Shown here: positions 1 to 4,967 of the stretch, one piece after another | Position numbering within the stretch: the first letter of the stretch is position 1 | Layout: every line of letters begins with the position of its first letter | Translations under genes and position numbers: made by a program | DNA from: Nitrososphaerota archaeon | Lineage (GTDB): Archaea > Thermoproteota > Nitrososphaeria > Nitrososphaerales > Nitrosopumilaceae | Length of the DNA: 5,544 bases | Assembly: GCA_016200035.1 (NCBI GenBank) | Contig: JACQFM010000013.1 | Location: 1-5,544 of the forward strand | Reading direction: 5' to 3' | The notes under the pieces: generated by a model | The model's database searches: none | Seen by the model: the letters and a program-made list of their open reading frames with translations, nothing else | Told to the model about the DNA's origin: nothing

Positions 1-1
1 A

Positions 2-55
2 GATGCAGGAAGCGGAGCTGATTTCTTACTACTCATGTCTGCTCTGGTGGACTAG
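2..55 (+). CDS. C-terminal end of an unidentified protein (5' part outside window)
   Basis: The frame beginning at base 2 reads DAGSGADFLLLMSALVD and ends at TAG 53-55. It is open to the left edge, so only 17 residues are visible. Two points favour this frame: the Gly/Ala then hydrophobic composition looks like a genuine protein end, and the stop is followed at once by a T-run (57-61) of the kind that ends archaeal transcripts. Frame 3 starts with an ATG at base 3 but encodes a Trp/Cys/Phe-rich peptide with no plausible features. No family can be named from so little sequence. The gene would converge on the minus-strand zinc-ribbon gene to its right. Confidence 0.5.
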   Translation, partial: DAGSGADFLLLMSALVD

Positions 56-81
56 ATTTTTACATAAAAACTTTTGCGCTA
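56..81. terminator. Convergent T-run terminator region
   Basis: The 26 bases between the plus-strand stop (53-55) and the outer stop of the minus-strand zinc-ribbon frame (82-84) carry a run of five T on the plus strand at 57-61. They also carry five A at 66-70, which is five T on the minus strand. Archaeal RNA polymerase terminates at oligo-T without needing a hairpin, so each run can end one of the two converging transcripts. The assignment rests on position and base composition only. Confidence 0.5.
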
Positions 82-198
82 CTATTTTTTGAGCTTCTCT
101 ATTATTCCCATAAGGTCGTTTATTGATTTGAGGATCTTTTGTTGCTTGTCTAGATCTTTTTCCTGTGCGAGTTGTTCTGATAGATCTTTTAGCTTTTG
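82..198 (-). pseudogene. Detached C-terminal coiled-coil segment of the p27-like gene, downstream of the in-frame TAG
   Basis: Directly after TAG 201-199 the same frame continues for 38 sense codons, beginning QKLKDLSEQLAQEKDLDK and ending GIIEKLKK, and stops at TAG 84-82. The segment is rich in Leu, Lys, Glu and Gln with coiled-coil spacing, the expected C-terminal part for archaeal p27-like proteins. There is no ATG, GTG or TTG near its beginning (the only Met codon is about eight codons from the end), so it could be made only by readthrough. No frameshift is needed to join it to the upstream part. One base change at 199-201 (for example to GAG, AAG or CAG) restores a protein of about 107 residues. 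A recent nonsense mutation, a base-call error and genuine readthrough cannot be separated from one sequence. Confidence 0.75.
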
Positions 199-405
199 CT
201 AAAATTTTGCAAGTGGTGTTTCTGGTTCAGACTTTTCCTTATCCTTTGGCAGAACCTTTTGCATATCTTCTTTTCCACAGCTTACACATAATGCATGTCC
301 ATCCTTAATCACTCTGACTCCCTTACAGTAGGGACATGGATCACTTAGCAAGGTTGCTCCCCTTAGAAGCATCTCCACAGCTTTTTTGGTAAGCTCCTTT
401 GACAC
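199..405 (-). CDS. p27/Sjogren-scleroderma autoantigen 1-like zinc-ribbon protein, interrupted by an in-frame TAG
   Basis: The 68-residue reading frame matches the archaeal family related to human autoantigen p27 (SSSCA1). It has an N-terminal helix with KKAVEMLLRGATLL (residues 7-20), then a zinc ribbon CPYC (24-27) and CVSC (40-43) separated by 12 residues including RVIKDGHALC. A charged Lys/Glu/Pro linker follows (50-66). The family's biochemical role is poorly known; zinc binding is expected from the four cysteines. The start is GTG 405-403. No Shine-Dalgarno site is seen, but a TATA-like box lies about 25 nt upstream, which fits a leaderless mRNA. The frame stops at TAG 201-199, yet the same frame stays open and protein-like for 38 more codons (see 82-198). 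The gene therefore appears cut short by a nonsense codon rather than naturally this short. It is transcribed divergently from aIF1. Confidence 0.88.
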   Translation of the reverse strand: MSKELTKKAVEMLLRGATLLSDPCPYCKGVRVIKDGHALCVSCGKEDMQKVLPKDKEKSEPETPLAKF

Positions 406-425
406 AAAGCTAATTTACAACCCCC

Positions 426-435
426 AAATAAAAAA
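426..435 (-). promoter_or_regulatory. Candidate TATA box for the p27-like gene
   Basis: The minus strand reads TTTTTTATTT here, centred about 25 nt upstream of the GTG start at 405. That is the usual archaeal TATA-to-start distance for a leaderless transcript. No ribosome binding site intervenes, which supports the GTG as the true start. A/T runs are common in this genome, so the box is a candidate only. Confidence 0.45.
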
Positions 436-453
436 CCTAAAGGCGGACAAGGC

Positions 454-459
454 TTAATA
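454..459 (+). promoter_or_regulatory. Candidate TATA box for the aIF1 gene
   Basis: TTAATA sits in an otherwise G-rich stretch and is centred about 28 nt before the aIF1 ATG at 485. This places the expected transcription start at or within a few bases of the start codon. The G-rich AAGGGAG at 466-472 is about 12 nt from the ATG, rather far for a Shine-Dalgarno site, so leaderless initiation is the simpler reading. The 79-bp region 406-484 thus serves two divergent genes. Confidence 0.5.
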
Positions 460-484
460 GTGGGAAAGGGAGTTTTTAGATTGA

Positions 485-793
485 ATGGTGGTAATCTGCA
501 ATACATGCGGACTTCCAAATGATTTATGCGCTTGTGGCGAACTCGAAAAAGATGCTACTCAAATTGTTGTGCGCCTAGAAGAACGTCGTTTTAAAAAGAA
601 AGGTACCATGATCGAGGGGATCAACCCAAAGATGAATGATCTTGGAAAGGTAGTAAGAGAGCTTAAAGCAAAGTATGCTTGTGGCGGTACGGTAAAGGAT
701 GGATACATCTTACTTCAAGGCGACCACAGAGATACAATCAAAGTAACCCTTGTAAAACTCGGATTTCCCGAGTCAAGCATCGAAGTGCACTAG
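485..793 (+). CDS. Translation initiation factor aIF1 (SUI1 family)
   Basis: This 102-residue protein has the normal length and layout of archaeal aIF1, the counterpart of eukaryotic eIF1. aIF1 binds the small ribosomal subunit near the P site and helps select the start codon and reject wrong initiation complexes. An N-terminal zinc knuckle is visible: C5 and C8 (CNTC), then GLP, then C15 and C17 (LCAC). The SUI1 fold follows, with the basic loop RRFKKKGTMIEGI (residues 34-46), LGKVVRELKAKYACGGTV in the middle, and ILLQGDHRDTI leading to the final strand and LGFPESSIEV. The start is ATG 485 behind a TATA box. The CPBP protease gene begins 8 nt after the TAG stop (791-793), so the two are probably co-transcribed. 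Family identification is secure. Confidence 0.97.
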   Translation: MVVICNTCGLPNDLCACGELEKDATQIVVRLEERRFKKKGTMIEGINPKMNDLGKVVRELKAKYACGGTVKDGYILLQGDHRDTIKVTLVKLGFPESSIEVH

Positions 794-801
794 TCCAGAC
801 C

Positions 802-1800
802 TTGCAAAAAAATAACAAAGTATTAAGAGTTCTTGCGATTCCGTATTCTGCATTAGCCTCAGTAATTTTTGGGATGATGATAATTTCCTTTCCCATTGGT
901 GCATATGTGGTCTTTAATTCAGATTTAGGAAAAGACATAACTTATGAGTACCCCCTTCAGGGTTTTGATATCGTTCTTGGGGGAATAGGAGCAAAGCTGC
1001 CAATCCAGTTTGAGCTTGGTGATGCTTTTGTGGTGATGTGGTGCACATATCTAATTTTATTTGTCGTCTGTACGTGCGGGCCTAAAATGAACTTTATGAA
1101 AGCGCTTGCTGTGCTTATGACAGAAGGCTGGCAAGCAATCAAAAACAACGGTCTCCTTGGCATGATAACTTGGTTCTCAATTTTGATAGTATTTTCTGTG
1201 GCAATTGATACAGTACAACAAAGTGTTGGAATAACCACAAAATCTCCAGATGTTCAAAATGACCTCTTAAAGTTCTTTGGAGTTACCGCTTCTCCACTTA
1301 CAGAAGAGGTAGGATTTAGAATGCTTCTGATTGGCCTACCGCTTTATGCAATGTTTTCTCATCGAGCTTCATTTCGACATTTTTTCAGCTCACTTTGGAA
1401 TCCTTCAGCAAATCTAGATATTACAAACTACAAAAAAGTAATATCACTTGTTGTAGCTGTTGGAATATTTTTTGGAGTGGCACATATCATATCTGGAACT
1501 CCGTGGAGTATCGGCAAGCTTGCCCAAGCATCAGTGGCAGGAGTAATAATAGGCTGGATGTATGTAAGATATGGTCTTGGCCCTGCCATCCTGATTCATT
1601 GGGCTACAAACTACTTTACTGTTTCATACATGGCATTCTTGTCAACTTTGAACCAAACGTCCATTGAAAAAGAGACAACAAGTGCGCTTTTGAACAATCT
1701 TGAATTCTTACTGTTAGCTGCTGGTTTGATGGCCATGGCTGCCACGGTTCTAAGCTATCTCAAATCAAAAAAAGAACCTACAGCTTTTGCGCAAGCTTGA
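802..1800 (+). CDS. CPBP-family (CaaX protease/bacteriocin-processing-like) intramembrane metalloprotease homologue
   Basis: This is a polytopic membrane protein of about 332 residues with the CPBP/ABI motifs: E168-E169-V-G-F-R173 (EExxxR), F224-G-V-A-H228 (FxxxH), and H266-W-A-T-N270 near the C-terminal membrane helices. These Glu/His residues form the active site in Rce1-type intramembrane proteases, so catalysis looks possible, but no substrate can be inferred. Hydrophobic segments lie near residues 8-38, 76-93, 117-137, 174-192, 211-233, 243-285 and 305-322. The first ATG of the open frame (679) would overlap aIF1 by 115 nt and adds a hydrophilic, Arg-rich peptide that is only the shadow of aIF1. 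TTG 802 lies 8 nt after the aIF1 stop and keeps the first membrane segment whole, whereas ATG 874 would cut it. No Shine-Dalgarno site is evident. It is probably expressed with aIF1; the functional link is unclear. Confidence 0.88.
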   Translation: MQKNNKVLRVLAIPYSALASVIFGMMIISFPIGAYVVFNSDLGKDITYEYPLQGFDIVLGGIGAKLPIQFELGDAFVVMWCTYLILFVVCTCGPKMNFMKALAVLMTEGWQAIKNNGLLGMITWFSILIVFSVAIDTVQQSVGITTKSPDVQNDLLKFFGVTASPLTEEVGFRMLLIGLPLYAMFSHRASFRHFFSSLWNPSANLDITNYKKVISLVVAVGIFFGVAHIISGTPWSIGKLAQASVAGVIIGWMYVRYGLGPAILIHWATNYFTVSYMAFLSTLNQTSIEKETTSALLNNLEFLLLAAGLMAMAATVLSYLKSKKEPTAFAQA

Positions 1801-1810
1801 AACCGTTGTT

Positions 1811-1822
1811 GGTATTTTTTAT
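1811..1822 (+). terminator. T-run terminator after the aIF1-CPBP transcript
   Basis: The 32-bp gap between the CPBP stop (1798-1800) and the converging cofC stop (1833-1835) contains six T in a row at 1815-1820 on the plus strand, within GGTATTTTTTATT. This suits archaeal oligo-T termination of the plus-strand operon. I see no comparable T-run on the minus strand in the gap, so cofC transcription may run on into the antisense of the CPBP gene. Confidence 0.5.
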
Positions 1823-1832
1823 TGTCAGCCTC

Positions 1833-2468
1833 TTAGAAAAGATTTTGAATTTTATTTGAAATGTTTGGCTCCAGTTCTGCCAAAACATATTGAAGATCAG
1901 TAGAGTCATCTACATCAAACATTATTCTTCTTATTAGAACAAGTGCATATGAAGCACGAGATTTCTCTGCAGTAGAAAGATGAATCTTGTAGCTATCCTC
2001 GTCATAATGTGTCTCCATAAGATTGACTGGCATTCTAAAGAGCGCATTTGTTCCATCAAACTTTCTTGATGGCACAACTAGTGCACATCTTGTAGAGTTA
2101 GAAAAATCAAGTATGGTTTGGATGTCTTGTGGTTGCATAAGTGGTATATCTTGTGGAAATACCACAGTTGCGTCAAAGCCTTCATCTAAAAAATAATGAT
2201 CTGCAAGTGAGACAGCGTTATTTACTCCTGTTTCTTTCTCATCAAAAATTTCTACAACACCAAATCTTTTGCCTATCTCAAAGGCTTTTTCATCCCTTGT
2301 TACCAGCGCTATTTTTTCTATTAGCTCCGACTTTGATATTGTGGTTAGGACATGCTCTAGCATCATCTTACAGAGCTCTTCTTTTTTTTCAGCTGTGAGG
2401 CCCAGCCGCGTTTTTGCTTTTGAAAAAGTCTTTACCGGGATGGTTGCGCCTATTCTGAGTTTAGGCAT
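1833..2468 (-). CDS. cofC: CofC, 2-phospho-L-lactate guanylyltransferase (coenzyme F420 biosynthesis)
   Basis: CofC is a cytoplasmic nucleotidyltransferase that joins GMP from GTP to 2-phospho-L-lactate (or, in other lineages, phosphoenolpyruvate or 3-phosphoglycerate), making the activated intermediate used by CofD. The 211-residue product has the family motifs in order: IPVKTFSKAKTRL (10-22, the GTP/phosphate loop), GVNNAV (81-86), VFPQDIPL (103-110), PSRKFDGTNALF (133-144) and the metal-binding-like DVDDSTDL (185-192). Length is normal. Its ATG (2468-2466) lies inside the end of cofD: the two genes share the 8 bases ATGCCTAA, so translation is probably coupled. Which three-carbon acid this lineage uses cannot be read from the sequence. 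Identification is strong from the motifs and the cofD neighbour. Confidence 0.94.
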   Translation of the reverse strand: MPKLRIGATIPVKTFSKAKTRLGLTAEKKEELCKMMLEHVLTTISKSELIEKIALVTRDEKAFEIGKRFGVVEIFDEKETGVNNAVSLADHYFLDEGFDATVVFPQDIPLMQPQDIQTILDFSNSTRCALVVPSRKFDGTNALFRMPVNLMETHYDEDSYKIHLSTAEKSRASYALVLIRRIMFDVDDSTDLQYVLAELEPNISNKIQNLF

Positions 2469-3381
2469 GAACTTGTTTTAGAATAAAGGCTGCAAGGGCT
2501 TCTTCCTCACTCTTATCTTTCATTTTTATTTTTGTTTCATAGACTTTCATATCCAAGTTTTGGATCTTTCGTGTAAGTAATCTGTCTGATGTATCAATCA
2601 CTATATGAGAGGCCACATCAGAATACATCTTTGCTATTCCATACGGAGAAACTTCCATACCAGCTGCCTCCATGTACTTTGCGGCAGGACCACTGATTGC
2701 CTTATTGCCAACGAGTGGACTTACTACAACAACTTTCCTTTTTGATTTTGAAAGCTCCTTCTTAATTCCTTTGATGGATAAGATTGGTCCAATACTTGTA
2801 AGCGGATTTCCAGGAGCAATAATAACAAGTTGTGAGTCATGAATTGCATTTACTGCTGCTGGATTTGCGCGCGCCTTGTCTGCTCCAATATATTTTATCC
2901 CTTCAACATCATTCTGTCCCTTGTGTTTTACCCAAAACTCTTGAAGGTGAAGCTCACCCTTGTTTGTAACAATCCTAGTTTCAACAGTGTTGTCGGTGAC
3001 AGGAATTATTTTTGTGTCTATTGCAAACTTTTGACACATCCATGCTGTAATATCAGTTAGGTTTTTGCCGTTTTTGAGCATATTAGTTCGCATAAGATGT
3101 ATTGCAGCGTCTCTGTCTCCAATCTTAAACCAAGTCTCCTCCCCAAGCATTTCCATCTGACGCAAAAATCCATAAGTGTCCTTTTTTATTCCCCAGCCAG
3201 TATCGGTATCAAGAAGGTCAGCAAGTCCATAAAGAATCGTATCAATGTCAGGACAGACATACAGGCCATAAAGCCAGTAGTTATCACCAACGTTTGCAAT
3301 TACATTAATACCTCTACTCTGTGAAGCTGCGCCCCTAACTAATTTGACAGAACCAGTTCCGCCAGCAAGTATTGTAATCAT
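2461..3381 (-). CDS. cofD: CofD, 2-phospho-L-lactate transferase (coenzyme F420 biosynthesis)
   Basis: CofD transfers the phospholactyl group (or enolpyruvyl-phospho group) from the guanylyl intermediate made by CofC to the deazaflavin Fo, giving F420-0 and GMP. The 306-residue length is standard. Visible motifs are the N-terminal nucleotide loop LAGGTGSVKLVRG (5-17), NVGDN (30-34), CPDIDTILY (43-51), IGDRDAAIHLMRT (87-99, GDRD at 88-91), the phosphate-binding APGNPLTSIGPIL (189-201) and VVVVSPLVGNKAISGPAAKY (217-236). The usual NTGDD-like motif is NVGDN here, which I regard as lineage variation. The ATG at 3381-3379 begins right at the nucleotide-binding strand, so the start is well placed. 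cofD is first in the minus-strand cofD-cofC operon and overlaps cofC by 8 nt. The later F420 gene cofE is not in the window. Confidence 0.97.
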   Translation of the reverse strand: MITILAGGTGSVKLVRGAASQSRGINVIANVGDNYWLYGLYVCPDIDTILYGLADLLDTDTGWGIKKDTYGFLRQMEMLGEETWFKIGDRDAAIHLMRTNMLKNGKNLTDITAWMCQKFAIDTKIIPVTDNTVETRIVTNKGELHLQEFWVKHKGQNDVEGIKYIGADKARANPAAVNAIHDSQLVIIAPGNPLTSIGPILSIKGIKKELSKSKRKVVVVSPLVGNKAISGPAAKYMEAAGMEVSPYGIAKMYSDVASHIVIDTSDRLLTRKIQNLDMKVYETKIKMKDKSEEEALAAFILKQVHA

Positions 3382-3399
3382 TTTTAGCCCCGGTAATTG

Positions 3400-3412
3400 A
3401 CTTTTTTATTGA
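3400..3412 (-). promoter_or_regulatory. Weak candidate TATA element for cofD-cofC
   Basis: The minus strand reads TCAATAAAAAAGT here, about 25 nt upstream of the cofD ATG (3381), the right distance for a leaderless archaeal promoter. The match to a TATA box is modest. The bases between it and the ATG are CAATTACCGGGGCTAAAA, which hold no clear ribosome binding site. Confidence 0.3.
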
Positions 3413-3486
3413 ACGAATCTGCAATAATTACTTTTGCTATAAATGTCATTGTTTTGAAATTATTATTGTTAAAAGAGAGGACAAGA

Positions 3487-3493
3487 TTTATTA
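3487..3493 (+). promoter_or_regulatory. Candidate TATA box for the secreted/membrane-anchored protein gene
   Basis: TTTATTA is centred about 27 nt upstream of GTG 3517, so a transcript from it would start at or next to that GTG. This spacing matches the other candidate promoters in the window and is the main nucleotide-level argument for GTG 3517 as the true start. If it is right, 3382-3516 is a 135-bp divergent control region, not coding sequence. Confidence 0.5.
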
Positions 3494-3516
3494 CTATCAC
3501 CAAAATCTCAGCATTT

Positions 3517-4581
3517 GTGTTAAGAATTTTTTTTGCAGCAACTTTGGTTGGTCTTTTAGTTATTGGAAGTGTTTCTCCCATTTGGGCTGTCCAGCTTGAT
3601 GCCAAGATAGGAACACATGCTCAAACTGCACAACCTACCTTCAAGTTCTTGCGTACAGTCTTTATAGAATATCCAGATGGCGGTCAAGTTGCTGACTTGT
3701 TAAAAGGTAAGGAGGTTACAGTAAGCATTGATGCGGATTCAAACACTCCAGGGGTCTCAGATCTAATAGCTCAGCTAAATAGCAATTTGGCACGTGATCT
3801 TCAAAGCACAGTTCAGATAACCGACATGAAGATAAATTATAGAACACATCTTCAGGGAAGAGACGATTCTGCTTCAATCGATTTTAGGGTTATCATGACA
3901 CCAACGATTAAGAATTATGTTTTGCGTCCGGCAACAGATACATCTGCAGCCATAGTAGATGCTCATTGGAGAGGCCTCTTTGCCAAAGGTCCAGTCATAC
4001 TAAAGACCCAAGAGTATGGCGACATCGACATTAACCAACCAATAGGTTACATAAAGACACAGTTTCCCGAACTATACTCAAAGATGGCAGGAACCAAGGC
4101 TGAGACTATGTTGGGCCGTGACTTGATAGATGCAGGTGCAGTTCTTGCACAGCCACTTTCTACATGGCACCATCTCTTTGATCCATCAGGAACAATTTCA
4201 CAATCAAGCCAGTTTGGTTACAGTGGAGAGAAGCTAGTCATAACGAGCTTTACCATGGGAGAAAGTAGCTTAAGAGAAGGAATTCAAAAAGAGACCGAAC
4301 AAGTGGCGGACTTTACTACAGATAAAAAATATGTTGTAAGAGCTGTTGAATCATCAAATTCTGCAAACATACAGTTAGATGGATTTGTTACGGAAACAAG
4401 TATAGACAACATTGAATACTTTGGTTCCAGTCCCAAGGTTCCAGAAAATACCGGAACAACCTCCACAGGTGGTTTTCCTGTCGGTGTGATATATGGCATG
4501 GCAGGGGCTGGTGCTGCAGTAGCTGTTATCGTGCTATTTGTTAGCGATAGAAAACTGAAAAAGCAACAACAACAAAGATAG
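3517..4581 (+). CDS. Secreted, C-terminally membrane-anchored protein of unknown function
   Basis: I do not recognise a functional family. With GTG 3517 as start the product has 354 residues. A short basic N-terminus (MLR) and hydrophobic stretch (4-24, ending SPIWA) form a signal peptide. A polar, mixed alpha/beta ectodomain of about 280 residues follows (e.g. TFKFLRTVFIEYPDGGQVAD at 41-60, STWHHLFDPSG at 215-225). Then come a Thr/Gly/Ser-rich linker (311-319), one membrane helix (320-343) and a basic Gln-rich tail, SDRKLKKQQQQR. This predicts an extracellular domain anchored at the C-terminus with a short cytoplasmic tail. Only one Cys-free ectodomain is visible, with no metal-binding cluster or protease motif. 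The frame is open upstream to TTG 3397, but that adds 40 Ile/Leu-rich residues ahead of the signal peptide and would leave 15 bp to the divergent cofD. Probably monocistronic. Confidence 0.82.
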   Translation: MLRIFFAATLVGLLVIGSVSPIWAVQLDAKIGTHAQTAQPTFKFLRTVFIEYPDGGQVADLLKGKEVTVSIDADSNTPGVSDLIAQLNSNLARDLQSTVQITDMKINYRTHLQGRDDSASIDFRVIMTPTIKNYVLRPATDTSAAIVDAHWRGLFAKGPVILKTQEYGDIDINQPIGYIKTQFPELYSKMAGTKAETMLGRDLIDAGAVLAQPLSTWHHLFDPSGTISQSSQFGYSGEKLVITSFTMGESSLREGIQKETEQVADFTTDKKYVVRAVESSNSANIQLDGFVTETSIDNIEYFGSSPKVPENTGTTSTGGFPVGVIYGMAGAGAAVAVIVLFVSDRKLKKQQQQR

Positions 4582-4587
4582 CTGTTC

Positions 4588-4602
4588 TTTTTAACAAAAA
4601 TT
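4588..4602. terminator. Convergent T-run terminators between the surface-protein gene and RNase P RNA
   Basis: Five T at 4588-4592 on the plus strand lie 7 nt after the TAG stop at 4579-4581. Five A at 4596-4600 give a T-run on the minus strand, just past the 3' end of the RNase P RNA helix P1. Each suits archaeal termination of one of the two facing transcripts, and together they fix the 3' limit of the RNA gene. Confidence 0.6.
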
Positions 4603-4885
4603 GGTGCGTGCCAGCCGTAACCCTCCTTCTGTTTTTACGAGATTCAGCTATGCGGCCTACCTGAACAAAGTGCAGCGCTTATAGTTCTGTTTGGCCTTGC
4701 TCCGTGTGGGTCAGCTCTTTCATTCCTTTGCCGGGAACCTCAGGTTTTGCCATCATAGTACTCCGGTTTGGATTATTTTCTGTTCTGGAGCCAGCCATCT
4801 CTGGCTATCCATCTCTGGATCACACTTACTGCATGGAGGGAGGAGTTTCCTCTGCCTTAGCAGTATTCGTGCACCGGCTCGCACC
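4603..4885 (-). ncRNA. rnpB: RNase P RNA (archaeal type-A-like)
   Basis: This is the catalytic RNA of RNase P, which removes 5' leaders from pre-tRNAs together with archaeal protein subunits. Conserved blocks on the minus strand are CR-I GAGGAAACTCC (4842-4852), CR-II/III GGAGCAAGGCCAAACAG (4687-4703) and CR-V ACAGAAGGAGGGTT (4619-4632). Helices can be paired by eye. P1 is GGTGCGAGCCGG with CTGGCACGCACC at the two ends (one A-A mismatch). P3 is CTGC-TAAG-GCAG (4852-4863). P4 is AAC-U-CCUCC (4839-4847) with GGAGGGUU (4619-4626), leaving the universally conserved single bulged U. P7 is GTGTG with CACAC. Two adjacent GAGA-capped 5-bp hairpins at 4807-4820 and 4793-4806 fit P8 and P9. The length of about 283 nt is usual for archaea. 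The ends are set by P1 and may be off by a few bases. Small open frames on the plus strand here are shadows. Confidence 0.95.
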
Positions 4886-4967
4886 TAAAGTCATAAAAAT
4901 AAAATTTCTATTTGAACATTTCATCAATCTTATTTAAGAGAGGTTGATTTACGAGTCGTGAAATTAA
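4886..4967 (-). promoter_or_regulatory. A+T-rich promoter region of RNase P RNA
   Basis: The 82 bp between the stop of the USP-like gene (4968-4970) and the RNA 5' end must hold the RNA promoter if it is transcribed on its own. On the minus strand TTCAAATAG (about 4909-4917) lies near -26 relative to the P1 start. A better TATA-like CTTAAATAAG (4929-4938) lies about 49 nt upstream, which would imply a short 5' leader. I cannot choose between them. No coding sequence is seen. Confidence 0.35.

Noticed and set aside
3..92. Short plus-strand frame beginning with ATG at base 3
   Set aside because: Its peptide is Trp/Cys/Phe-rich and runs antisense into the coding end of the p27-like gene; frame 2 gives a more natural protein end.
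82..201. Pyrrolysine or other recoding of TAG as the explanation for the interrupted p27-like gene
   Set aside because: Other genes in the window end normally at TAG and this lineage is not known for pyrrolysine use; kept only as a remote option.
679..801. N-terminal extension of the CPBP gene from ATG 679
   Set aside because: It would overlap aIF1 by 115 nt; the added peptide is Arg-rich and hydrophilic and is explained as the shadow of aIF1 in another frame.
872..882. ATGATGA as a possible C box of a C/D guide RNA
   Set aside because: It is inside the CPBP coding frame and no matching D box (CTGA) at suitable spacing or terminal stem is seen; the TTGATGA-like site on the minus strand near 4923 also lacks a D box.
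1395..1667. 90-residue plus-strand open frame
   Set aside because: It lies fully inside the CPBP gene in another frame; the CPBP frame carries the conserved motifs.
3397..3516. Extension of the surface-protein gene to TTG 3397
   Set aside because: It places 40 low-complexity Ile/Leu-rich residues before a complete signal peptide and removes the promoter space shared with cofD.
4793..4820. Tandem 14-base near-repeat (two GAGA hairpins) as a possible repeat or attachment site
   Set aside because: It sits at the P8/P9 position of RNase P RNA, where two adjacent tetraloop hairpins are expected.
4691..4937. Small plus-strand open frames of 65 and 77 residues
   Set aside because: They lie antisense to the RNase P RNA, overlap each other in different frames and have no protein-like pattern.
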